Assembly (NCBI GenBank): GCA_963383645.1
Contig: OY726561.1
Span: 22,834,795-22,898,794 of the forward strand
Origin: Muscardinus avellanarius
Lineage: Eukaryota > Chordata > Mammalia > Rodentia > Gliridae
Length of the DNA stretch: 64,000 nt
Direction: 5' to 3'
Shown here: positions 53,849 to 64,000 of the stretch, one piece after another
How positions within the stretch are numbered: the stretch's first letter is position 1
How the letters are laid out: every line of letters starts with the position of its first letter
Notes under the pieces: model-generated
Database searches by the model: none
What the model was told of the DNA's origin: nothing
The model's input: the letters and a program-made list of their open reading frames with translations, nothing else
Translations under genes and position numbers: made by a program

Positions 53849-53956
53849 AGCAGACATGGTGGTGTACACTTGTAATCTTGGTACTTGGGAGGCTGAGAAA
53901 GGAGGATTACAGGTTTTCTGTCATCCTTAGCTATGTAGTGAGGCCACTCAGCAATA
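53849..53956 (+). mobile_element. B1 half of a SINE, sense
   Basis: agcagacatggtggtgtaca to tgtagtgaggccactcagca. No ID half: L1 sequence follows. Confidence 0.8.
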
Positions 53957-54300
53957 GATAAGCTGTGTAGACAACTGATGTATCCAGAAATGATTAGCAG
54001 GTTAAAAAAACATAGAGCAAAAACATTCAATCGAATAGTATTTGGCCTTAAAAAACAGAAGGATATTCTTCCATATGACATTATGCTTTGTGAAATGAGC
54101 TACATACAGGAGGACAAATGCTGCATCTACTTTGTATGATTTGAAACAGTCAAACTCAGTGGATCAGAAAAAAGAATGGCAGTTTATTGGGATGTCAATG
54201 AGGAGGAATGGAGAGTTAGTTTTCCAAATTTCAGTGAAGGCAGATGACAAATAGAGGCCTCGTTTACAACACTGTTTACAGTAAACAATTGCACATTGAA
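53957..54300 (+). mobile_element. Old L1 3' end, sense
   Basis: tagtatttggccttaaaaaa, catatgacattatgctttgtg, tttgtatgatttgaaacagt, aaaagaatggcagtttatt, attgcacattgaaaa: the ORF2-end to 3' UTR order of old L1 families. Confidence 0.7.
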
Positions 54301-54402
54301 AATCTATTGCGGTTAGAATTTAGGATGACAAAAAAGATAATAAATAGAACATAGAATGTGTTAGACTTCTATAAAGATAATAATAGTGAAATTATGCATA
54401 AA

Positions 54403-54612
54403 AGGCCGGGCGTGGTGGCACACGCTTGTAATCCCCAAGCTTGGGAGGTGGAGACAGGAGAATCTCGCAGGTTAGAAGCCAGGCACGCGTTGGTTTAGGA
54501 GACCCTGTTTCCAAATAAAAATGTAAAAAGAGGTCTGGGAGTGTAGCCTGGAGGTAGAAGGGCTTCCAGAACCCCAGTACCACCAAAAAAAAAAAAAAAA
54601 AAAAAAAAAAAT
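54403..54612 (+). mobile_element. Young-type B1-dID SINE, sense
   Basis: ggccgggcgtggtggcacac, gagaccctgtttccaaataa, gtagcctggaggtagaaggg, long A tail. Confidence 0.95.
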
Positions 54613-54671
54613 TTAGCCAATGTCTCTAAGTTTTTTTTTTTTTCATAATCTGCCTTCTAAAATAGTTTCTT

Positions 54672-54877
54672 TTTTTTTTTTTTTTTTTTTTTTTTGGTGG
54701 TGGTACTAGGGTTCCTGGAAACCCTTCTATCTCTGGGTTACACTCCTAGACCTATTTTATATTTTATTTGGAAACAGGATCTCTTAAGACAGCAAGGGTG
54801 GCTTCGAACCAGTGCGATCCTCCTGTCTCCGCCTCCCAAGCGCAGGGATTACAAGCATGTACCACTACACCCGGCTC
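54672..54877 (-). mobile_element. Young-type B1-dID SINE, antisense
   Basis: Poly(T), ggttcctggaaacccttcta to accactacacccggctc. Perfect duplication aaaatagtttctt at 54659-54671 and 54878-54890. It lies opposite and 60 bp from the previous copy, so the two can pair as a 200-bp inverted repeat. Confidence 0.95.
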
Positions 54878-54890
54878 AAAATAGTTTCTT

Positions 54891-57800
54891 GTTCTGCAAA
54901 GTCCGTCAAAATTCAGGTGTCTTGCTTTCTGCTATGTATATTTGTGGCAGAAAGAGATTTATCAGTCATCTCATCTGACAAGACATTCATGACCTGTTCC
55001 AAAGTACACTTCACCTGAGGAGCCAAGGCTCATCTTTGATAACTGAAGAGAGGAAAAAAAAAGTATTTCCTTTCTACTTTTACTGGTTTGTTTAGTCTCC
55101 TGGAACTTTAACCTTGAAATTCTTATACTTGAGACAACTCGGCAGTTTCAAATATGTAAAGTCTTTTTCAGCCTGAGCTTGAGGAGATAAAGCAATAGCT
55201 ATTCTAAGATCATCCCACGAGGTGATTTGACTTCCAGAGAGAAATCCAGACACTCTGTTTTGGATTTACCTTGAATGCAACTAGAACTGAATATATAACT
55301 TCCATTGCTTCTTCTGCCAACGTCCTCATGTTCACTTTAATAGAAATCAGAAGCCAGCAGGCAAGAGAACCTATAAACAATAAAAAAAAAAAGTCAGGGG
55401 CTCAGAACACAGCGAAGAGGACAGAATACTGCAGAAGAAATATAATAAAGATGGGTGGAGGGGATAGGAAAACCTGAGGTCATCCCAAGTACCCTCTGTA
55501 GTGAAAATTCATTTTTTTCTGTTAGGTTATAAAATCTTCCATTTATGAAGTTGCCTTGCCTTTTCTTTTCTAGTTAAAGGGCTTGAAGAAGAAGTAAGAA
55601 GAAGAAGCAGTCTCTTAGATTCTGTAACACAGAAGGGAGAAGACTAGCCTCAGAGTTCTGAGTGATGTTACTTAACCATCCTTTGACCTTGAATGACAGA
55701 AGCACAATTTTACAGTAGACTTCATTTTCTATTCAATCTGATTGATGGAAAAGCATGCTCTTTTTTTCCTCTGACAACCCCACTTTATATTCTAGCAAAG
55801 AGTCTCTGCAAAGTTGCAGGAAATGAACTAGTTTTTGCTGTGGGAAAAAAAAGAGCAATTTGTGAACTGATGATAGCTACGGTGATTTTCACGACTCTTG
55901 GTAGAAGTTGGTCAACTGTCCATGAATATGGTGGAAGAAATTGGAACAAAGAGATGCCTTTTCTAATTGCTCAGAGTGAAGGCTTACACTGAGTGGGCTT
56001 CTTTGGGACTTAGCAGTTGTATCCTCCCAGACAGATGCAATTAAATGGATAATTGGGTTGGAGAGATCTCATAAACAGCAATAGATTGAGTGTTCTCACG
56101 CTACATTCACAATTAAATATTTTAGACTCATTCCTTAAATGAATTTCTCATTTTACAAATCTGAATTCAAAGTTTAGGCAATGACAATATTGGAAAGGCA
56201 AAGTTCAGTTATCTTTTTGCAACTCTAGATGTCATGCAAATATATGAAATATTCATTGTCATGGGAGTAAAAAATTCAATACAAATATACTATTGCCTCA
56301 TTTTTGTCTGCAATATAGTGGAATAAATAAAATAGTTAAAATAAAGAAAAAACTTATTATATTTCATATACAAAACAAAGTTTTACATTTTTTAATCAGA
56401 GTTATATCACTAGAGTTTACACCCACTCATACTTATGACATAAAAGGTGGTCATTGAAAATGTCAAAGTAAACTAGAAAATGTAAGTTTACTTCTATTAG
56501 TGCTTGACTCATTTCATTTTTCAGGTTAGGTTACAAAAATAAATCATGAATTTTTGATCCAACCTGTGAAAGGTCTATCTATATTTTCTAATTTCTTCTA
56601 AGTTTCATGCTCTGTTTTGCAATAGATCTGGCAGTTTGACTCATTTAGTTCAGACTCAATCTTCATATTTTCCTCAGTAGAAAAAATAAAAGGTCAGGAA
56701 CGCTTATTGTTTAAAGGTTTATCATGTTTTTCTTGGAGTTACTTTGCCAACAATATCTGTTTACAGTTATAAAAGTGAGAGTCTAGAAGGAAAGAAACAA
56801 AATTGATTGAGGGTTCCTCTGGGGCAGTTGAAACTCTTTAGTTTTCACTTTAAAAGTGAGAGAAAAGTAGCTCTGTCATGTCCAAAGAATCATCTCTAAG
56901 CAAGATATTTTGTACCTTAAGAAACCAAAGGTCTTTTTTTTATAGACTTTCGCACATTTCAAATGTTTGTAAAATTAGATCATATTACTTCTATAACCAC
57001 CACTCTTAACATTTCATACTTTCAAACATAGAAAACAAGTCTGAAATGAATCAGTATATTGATTAATTAAATTGCTGATTGTTGTTGGTCCATTCACAAA
57101 AATGGGTAAAGAGGTACGCTATACCAAATTGTGTGTTCTGTTAGTAGACAGTGTTCTGTTATTTTCTAAATATATATTGCTGTTCTCAAGTTTCTTTCCA
57201 ATTCAAACATCTTCATGAACTTATAGGTATAAAAATGTTCATAGTTACGATAATACTATTTTATTATTGGCATTGCTTTCAGTTTCACTGCAGATACTCA
57301 GATATATAGAAACACACTTTTTTTCTTCATAAGTATACAACTTCCTTGAAGTTACTTTTTTTTAATCAGTATATAGAAAACAAATACCATACCTACTTAA
57401 ATTCATTTAAATTAACAATCACTTCTGATATAACTTAGTATCCCACAGTTTTAATCAATTTCTGAATTTCCAAACAATTCCTTTTTTTCAGGTTATGCTG
57501 TTGTTCCTAGAATATGTTGCTTTTTCTAATGACACTTCAGACTCTATCCTTACTTCATCTACTACTGAAATATCCAGTTTTATATTTGTTTTTATTTTCT
57601 CTTTAGTTACACCCTGTTCTCTTCCCTATATAGGTTTGCACATAAACATTTGGGCAAACAATCCCAGTATCACCTGGTATTTCTCATGTTCCTCTTTGAC
57701 GCTCACAAAAACCTCAGTGTCCCCTACAGAACCTGTAAGAGATGAAGAGAGGTGATGGTGATGAATGGTAAGAAGAGTAGGTGTGTAGCAAATATTTACA

Positions 57801-59760
57801 AGGTTAGAACCTCATTTTGTCCTATTTCTGAAAAGTGTATATATCCTAGATATTTTTCACGTTGTCAGATTGACTTTCTCAGGATTACAAAAAGAATTAG
57901 GAAAGTAATCTTCTTTCATTTTCATCTATAAACCTATGCGGTTTCAATATTTTTAATTCCAAAGAATTCTAAATTCCTAGCCTCAAAATGAAGTAATGTT
58001 CTTTCAGAGAAGTGTCCTCGAAGAAATTATTTTATATGATCGTGTATCTTTATCATATATGAATATTATATATCTCCATAATTATATTACAATCAGGAAA
58101 CTTCAGTGGGATAAATAAATAAATTATTAGCACAGTAATCTAAGCAATTTAGCTGATGTATGCTTGGTTGTTCGGGAGGCTCTGCCTTTGTGGTGTTAAT
58201 TAAAATTTTGTTTATCTATGATATTTTAAGCTAAGACAATTGGAGCCTCATGACTGGTCTACATATATCTAATACTTTATCTTAGAGTAACCTGAAAATG
58301 TCCTCTAAATGTTGGCAGGCGAGGGCAAGAACAAGAGCAGAAATAATCAAGGAATCTTCTTTGTCTCTGTGTCATGCTTATTAAAATTTCTAAATGAATC
58401 AAATGATTGAGTTCACACTCCATGTGCAGTTCAGAAGACTCTGTCCATTACAGACTGCACTGTAAAGTGTTGTGCCAAAGGGTTTAGATACAGGCAAGTG
58501 CAAATGATTATGCTAGTAATGCAATCAATTTAGCAAAACTTTTGTCCATTGAGTTGGAAAGATGCCCATAATTCTTGTATGTTTCATCTATAATTATTAA
58601 TTTAAAATACCTGTCCATTTATATTTAGCCTGGGTTTCTTTAAATAAAGGGAAACTATTAAATATGAAAAGAGCATCTTTTTTCTCTTTTGTGAAAATGT
58701 TATTAATATGTTATCTCTTACAATTGGAGTGACATATTTTCTCATTTATTAATAAAATAACAGTACATTCCACTGTAATGGCTTCAAACTAGTGTTCATG
58801 ATTCAACTCTTACTTTTATACATTCTCCATATAGCAAAGGAAGTCTTTTTATGATTAAAATCAATGTTTATCACTGTGTTTCAACATTCTAGTATCTTTA
58901 TACATAAAATACAATTAAAAATCTTTTCCATGATTAACAGTACCTTTCAAAACTCAGTCTGTACCTCTTTCTCCAGTTTCATAGCCAACCCCTTTCTTCT
59001 GACTTTGAACTCATTTCTACAATCGTACAAACTGATGGAATATATCGATATTGAGGCAATTATGTCTTTCACAAATTTTTTTCTTCCCACATAATGGAAT
59101 GTCTCCAAATACTTACTACTCTCTTCTCCAGTTTTCAGGTATCTGTTTAAAACAACCTTACAAAAATACCTTTTCTAGGTATCATATAATGATACACTTT
59201 CATTCTTTTTCTTATTTGCATAGTTAGATTTCTCTAGAGTACATAAGACAATATTATATGTATTCTATAGTCAATTTATTATTTTCATTATTTTCTAATC
59301 AGTACATTTTTTTAGAACAAGTATATGTTCGCCTTCTTCAAATACAGTTTTCTTTCCATGCCTAGACCAGTGCTTGGTACCAAGCCATATGTAACTATTA
59401 AATCTGTTTTACATGTGTCTATAACGTAATAACAAAAAGGATATAGAATCTTTAAAACATACTATTATATTAGTAATGTGTTTATCCTCTAATAGTAAAT
59501 TTTAACATGCAGAGAAATAGATAAGTAATCAATAAATGTATACAAGGAACAAATGAAAATAATCTATCAACATTATATTTTAGTCTATGATGTTTAAGAT
59601 AATTCTATATAATCGATAATATCACTTTGGAAAAGAAAAACATCATGTAGACAAACTGAATGACATGACCCAGTAGCATTAAATTTAGCTTTTATTTATT
59701 AAATAAAAGAATTCATATAGTTTTTTAGTTCCATTTGACTAGGAATATCCCTAAAAATGT
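54891..59760. other. Longest repeat-poor stretch (4.9 kb)
   Basis: I recognise no SINE, L1 or LTR. An ATG-started frame of 99 codons (55693-55992) and frames of 68-86 codons at 55271-55477, 57495-57755 and 58864-59094 show no motif, signal or exon-like context. 58130-58640 is less AT-biased. Could contain conserved non-coding elements. Confidence 0.4.
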
Positions 59761-59773
59761 TAAAAATATTTAG

Positions 59774-60298
59774 CAACCAAACTATGAAACCAGTCAAGAT
59801 GTCCATCAACAGATGAACGGATTACAAAATAAAATATATACACAATGTAATTTTACTCAGCCATAACGAACAAAATTATATCATTTACAGGAAAATGGAG
59901 GAAACTGCAGAATATTATGCTAAGTGAGATTAGTCAGTCACAAAAAGTTAATAATCATATATTCTTCCCAGTACAGGAAAGCTAGAGAAAAAAATGGGTC
60001 CTGGGAGGAACTCTATACCAAAAAGAAGAAAAAAAAAACACAGATGAACAAATATGGAGACCTGAGGGGGATGAGGGAAAAGGAAAATTACCTAATATAC
60101 ATGATGTACATTCACAAAAATATCAAAGTCAATTAGTAAACCAAACATGAAAAGGAGGAAGGAGGACGATAATGGGATTTGAATTGTAGAAGAGCTAAAT
60201 GAGTGATTTATGCATGTATGCCTCTGACATCTTGTACTTCATTAAGATGTATTACTACAATGCACCAATAAAAAAATTTAAAAATAACTAAAAATAAA
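59774..60298 (+). mobile_element. 5'-truncated L1, sense (ORF2 end and 3' UTR)
   Basis: gatgtccatcaacagatgaa, ttttactcagccataacgaa, attatgctaagtgagattag give the ORF2 C-terminus. The 3' UTR (gggatgagggaaaagg, gagctaaatgagtgattt, gcaccaataaa) matches that of L1 no. 1 at 20.6-21.2 kb. A possible target duplication aaaaatatttag / aaataaatatttag flanks it at 59762-59773 and about 60304-60317. Confidence 0.88.
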
Positions 60299-60317
60299 AG
60301 CCAAAAATAAATATTTA

Positions 60318-62077
60318 GTTAATCTTCAACACTATTTAAAATATAATGTCCACCACCAATTAGGCTCTTAACATATATTACAAGAACTGTTTATTTGTTT
60401 GTGTATATAATAAATGTATATATATGTAAATATTTTATTAATACATTTATATAAACACATTTGCTTATATAACTTATGTGTCTCTATCAGGATACATATG
60501 CAATTTTATATATTGTGAATTTTTGTTGGGACTCTAAGAAAATATTTAAGCCATCAATGGGAGAGGGCCTGCATGTGTTTCCAGGCAGTTCTAGTTCAGT
60601 GATGATTTGTGAGTAGTCAGTTGTATTTGGCCTTTTCTTTGGTCTATTTTGAAACTACTGGGTGTAAAAGACTTTGGAGAGAAGTAATAATTCTCCAAAA
60701 AAAGGGCATCACATGAAAAGATGTAAATGTATAATCCTTTTTTTGACCTGTGCAAAGCAATGTTGTAGAATTTGTATAGGAACCAATAGGAGCAACTCCC
60801 AAACGGGTGGGGAATAAAACGAGAGGCTATGGGTAGAATCACAGTGAGAAAGATGAAGTGAGATTTAAGTTAGAAGGAAATGTGTAAGTGAAAAATTAGA
60901 TGATATAAAGTTTATTTCCATCATAAATGTACCAGGTGCAGGGTTTTTGACTTGTTCAATAAACACTCATATTAGAGAAGAATATTTCTTGGCAACCGTT
61001 TGTTTTTTGTGTTAAAATTCTATATGTGATTATTTTAAAAATTTGCTTTTAAAACTTGTAAAAAGAGCTAGTCAATGGCAAAGATGTTTTGAGAGAAGGA
61101 CCATAGTAGCTATCCCTTACAATCTCCTCGTATTCTCCCACCATTCAACAAGAAAGAGGCTTTACAATTTATCCTCTCTGACACCATGTGATCATCTTCT
61201 CGGTGATCATCATCAATTTGGCATGTAATTGCTTGGAATTGGGTATGGCAATTAAAATCTTGATTTATGGGTTCTACCTTCATATAGATTTTGCAGATCT
61301 ATACATGCATATATTCCCTTATATATTAAAAAATTGAAGTTTTACATTAAAAAAATTGTTCAAATATTATGGTTGACAGTTACTTACAATGTATAGATGT
61401 ATTCAGACATTAGTTTTACTCTTAAACAAACTTTAGTAGCTGGAGAAGCAGCCTGAATGTCAGGAAATTACTTAATTGAAAGTGGGAGAAGATAGCAATG
61501 TCAATAAATTCTGAAAAGGCAGGTTTGTTAAAGGTAATCTATAATGTACTAATCCCAGGAGATAATCAAGAGCCGACCATAAGTTGAAAATACATTGTGT
61601 ACTTGGAAAAGTACTTGAAGAAAAAAAATCTTTCAAGTGGAAAAAAGCAGGACAATTAAATGAGAAGCTAAGCAAACACCTGGTGTTAAAATGTGCCTGA
61701 TAGGTGCTAAAATGTGCTCCTGATGGCTTGACTTTTAAGAAAAAAAAATAAGATTTCCAACATTTGCTTTCTTTCACAGACAAAAAATTATGCATTTTTC
61801 TCAGGTCACTGTAAAGTCCAGTTATAATTCCTGGATTTGTTTTTTTTTCAGGAAATACATGAAGCTGGCATTTGTGAAAGATTTCCTGTATTTAATTTTT
61901 ATCACATGCTATTTATGTAAGCACTGGTAAAAAGCTCTCATCACTTATTGATAGAAAGTGTTTCCTCTTTAAAGTGGTCAACATGTGTTGACCAAAATAT
62001 TTTAGGACATTTTTCAAGTCTATATTATTTCTTTTTTCTCATTGAGATCATTACTATTTTTACTTTTTAAAATTTTG
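60318..62077. other. AT-rich sequence, nothing recognised
   Basis: About 1.75 kb with no recognised repeat. Minus frames of 83 and 107 codons (60591-60842, 61472-61795) carry no motif. Confidence 0.45.
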
Positions 62078-62255
62078 GTACTAGATGTTTATTCCTGAGG
62101 TAATCTACCTCTGATTTACAGCTGAGCCGTTTTTATTTATGTATTTAGTTTTGAAACAGGGTCTTGCTAAATTGCTGAGGCTGACCTTGAACCACTACCC
62201 TGCTGTCTTAGCCTCTCAAGTCCTGGAATTGTAGAGATGGGCCCCCACACCAAAC
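62078..62255 (-). mobile_element. Older B1-dID SINE, antisense
   Basis: ttggtactagatgtttattc, tttgaaacagggtcttgcta, ggctgaccttgaaccacta, gatgggcccccacaccaaac. Confidence 0.82.
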
Positions 62256-62266
62256 TCATTGAGAAT

Positions 62267-62285
62267 ATTAGTCCATTGGACTAAT
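62267..62285. repeat. Short near-perfect palindrome
   Basis: attagtcca, one base, tggactaat: 9-bp arms. Confidence 0.85.
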
Positions 62286-62344
62286 AGTCCGTCAATTTGC
62301 CCACGACTCCCCAAGTATACAGGAAGAGGCTGTATTTCCTCTTT

Positions 62345-62350
62345 CTTTCT
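62345..62350. repeat. Target-site duplication, left copy (CTTTCT)
   Basis: Equal to 63878-63883. Confidence 0.85.
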
Positions 62351-63877
62351 TGTCGCAAACCAGCTCAGTCTAATTGGGGCGCGAGTCCACTCGCAGTCGA
62401 GAACCTCAACTAAGATGGGGAAGGATTAGAGTGAAGTACTGCAGCCTCTTCTCTGCAGCGATTCTTTCCCTTCTAGGAACTAAGAGTTCCTAGTGACGGC
62501 GCTCTCTAGAAAGAATCTGATATGGACAGGCTTCTTGAGCCAATGACACTTTATTACAAGAACCCCCAAAATTTATACCCTTCACCAGTAAAGTTAATAG
62601 TAAGACAAAGGAAGTGAATGCAATCACTGTGAAACAATAGTGAATGACATGTAAACAAAGGTAAAAAAAACTAGTCCGGCTTTCAGCTGGCTTTTGGCTT
62701 TCAAGAGATTAACTCCGGATCTTCTCCCTGATCTTGCAGACAAGCAGTTCCAAAGGGCAATCTTCCAGAAGAAACGGGCACGCCCAAGGCTTGGAGGCTT
62801 CTCGGGGAATCTTCTTTAACTTTCTTGGAACTTTCCATCTTTTGTGCTCAGTCCATATAGCAAGTGTGGGGAGATGTGGTGATTCAGGTGGATGTAATAG
62901 AGTTTCTTCAGGTGTTGGCATCTTACCTTCTAAATCTGAAAGATTAAGCAAACTCACAACACAGTTTGGCAGACAAAACACCACAAACAACACCATGAAG
63001 TTCTTGGATTTAGTTGTCAGATGTATTTCCTTAACTGCTGAACACTCTTCTTTAGACAACAAGTCTACTAAAAGCCTATTCATCTTTAATAATCCATTTC
63101 CCTGTCACAAACCCTCTGTAACCTGCTTCTAACTTTCTAATTCCTTTCTTTCCCAGTTGGGACGTTCTTATGATAAGCTCTTCTTCATGCAAAAATGCTT
63201 TTCTTACTCTTATGGTATTTCCTTTCCTTCATACATATATATTTAGAGCATCTGTCCTTTATTTTGTCATATTCATTTCTAACCATGCGGCCAGTCTCTC
63301 TGTCTCGGGGAATGCTCATACTGGGCGTAAAAGTCAACAATCTTTTTCCTTCGGCTCTATTGTATTTGGGCGACTAAGTTGTTCATCAACTAAATTGCTT
63401 TGAAGTCACACACAAAGTTTTATCTTCTCTGTCTCTAGGCAGGATCTCAAGGATAAACAGAGTTACCTTAAACTGAGCTACCGGTTACCGGAGTTAATGG
63501 CTTAACCTAAGTTAGTGATAGGAATGAGGGTCGGAGACCATTTGTGATTGCTGCAGCTGGAATGCTTATCACAGCATCTGAGTTCTGGCCAGTTTTTCGT
63601 TACTATTGAGCAAAGCCAAGGGCATTTAGACAAATTATTAGAGAATTTATTACCACGGACTCAATTTCTTTCGTAGTCCTGATCTCACATCACCGGAGCA
63701 ATTCGTGTAGAGAGTTAAAAGGAATCATTACCAAGAAAATAATATTCATGAAGGGTATCTAAAAGTGGGGGGGTACTTTGGCCAGAGACGACACCTCCTT
63801 CTCGGGGCTTGTTGCCGATTGGCTATGTGGAGTGGGGTCTCAACACATAGATGCTGAGGCAGCAGGCGGTCTCGGCA
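62351..63877 (-). mobile_element. Class II-like solo LTR, copy 2 (1527 bp)
   Basis: TGTCGCAAAC...GTCTCGGCA on the plus strand within a 6-bp duplication. Same family and orientation as 16350-17739. Minus-strand signals: TATAAA at 62577-62572 and AATAAA at 62555-62550. It keeps segments missing from copy 1 and carries an ATG-started 124-codon minus frame (63083-62709). The two copies differ most at their left ends (first about 110 bp). Confidence 0.85.
62709..63083 (-). other. Open frame inside the long LTR, copy 2
   Basis: 124 codons from an ATG, with a hydrophobic stretch (MVLFVVFCLPNCVVSLL, about residues 29-45). In copy 1 the same frame lacks this ATG and breaks after the residues TLAIW. 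Most nucleotide differences between copies change the amino acid, so I see no sign that the frame is kept by selection. No known protein recognised. Confidence 0.35.
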
Positions 63878-63883
63878 CTTTCT
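63878..63883. repeat. Target-site duplication, right copy (CTTTCT)
   Basis: Equal to 62345-62350. Confidence 0.85.
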
Positions 63884-64000
63884 CTCATTTGTTTTGACCT
63901 AATTCTTTATTTTTTTAATAGTTTTAATACAAAGTACATTTTTAATGTTTCTTGAAAATAAGTATGTATGTAAGTATATGTATTTATATGTATATGTGTA
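63884..64000. other. AT-rich sequence to the window end
   Basis: Ends in a TATG/TATA-rich imperfect repeat (about 63955-64000). Confidence 0.5.

Noticed and set aside
62709..63132. 132-codon plus frame over the long LTR
   Set aside because: It is the antisense of the LTR. The matching frame in copy 1 is shorter and shifted, with no motif or codon signal.
16350..63877. The two long LTRs as ends of one 47-kb provirus
   Set aside because: They have different target duplications at each copy, and the DNA between holds no matching viral genes, only many unrelated repeats.

Overview
This is AT-rich nuclear DNA of a mammal with no host gene that I can recognise. The dominant repeat is a dimeric SINE made of a B1 (7SL-derived) half and an ID-like (tRNA-Ala-derived) half. 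Its sense copies start like gccgggcgtggtggcgcac and end in an ID-type box before an A-rich tail. Fused B1-dID SINEs of this kind are known from squirrels and dormice, so I infer a squirrel-family rodent. About 50 copies are present on both strands. No open reading frame with an ATG looks like a host exon, and the window reads as intergenic or deep intronic.

Layout. 1-1.6 kb: AT-rich sequence, one SINE and an L1 scrap. 1.8-9.3 kb: a gamma-like (class I) endogenous retrovirus remnant A (gag, zinc knuckle, RT, integrase, no LTR seen). It is interrupted by a second, internally deleted class I provirus B with two LTRs (4812-5133 and 8965-9288) and a GAAA target duplication. 9.8-10.9 kb: L1 ORF2 with a SINE in it. 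12.1-12.6 kb: a GC-rich 50-bp minisatellite with A/B alternation. 13.0-13.6 kb: minus-strand L1 3' end. 16.3-17.9 kb: a 1.39-kb class II-like solo LTR inside a SINE. 18-20.2 kb: nested SINEs. 20.6-22.6 kb: two back-to-back L1 insertions, each with a 5' inversion. 23.4-25.1 kb: repeat-poor. 25.1-33.9 kb: dense SINEs, a 250-bp pyrimidine tract and a short retrocopy inside a SINE. 33.9-36.5 kb: repeat-poor with a diverged 90-bp duplication. 36.5-43.5 kb: SINEs and old L1 pieces. 45.65-46.1 kb: an IAP-like solo LTR with a 6-bp target duplication. 46.6-54.9 kb: SINEs, old L1, a 77-bp tandem triplication. 54.9-59.7 kb: the longest repeat-poor stretch. 59.8-60.3 kb: an L1 3' end. 62.35-63.88 kb: a second, 1.53-kb copy of the class II-like LTR with its own 6-bp duplication.

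There is no operon or pathway here. The coding traces are all decayed retroelement proteins with stops and frameshifts. The informative content is the insertion history: nested elements with readable target-site duplications, twin-primed L1s, the two related long LTRs 46 kb apart, tandem repeats, and a few perfect hairpins. I found no convincing new biological system.
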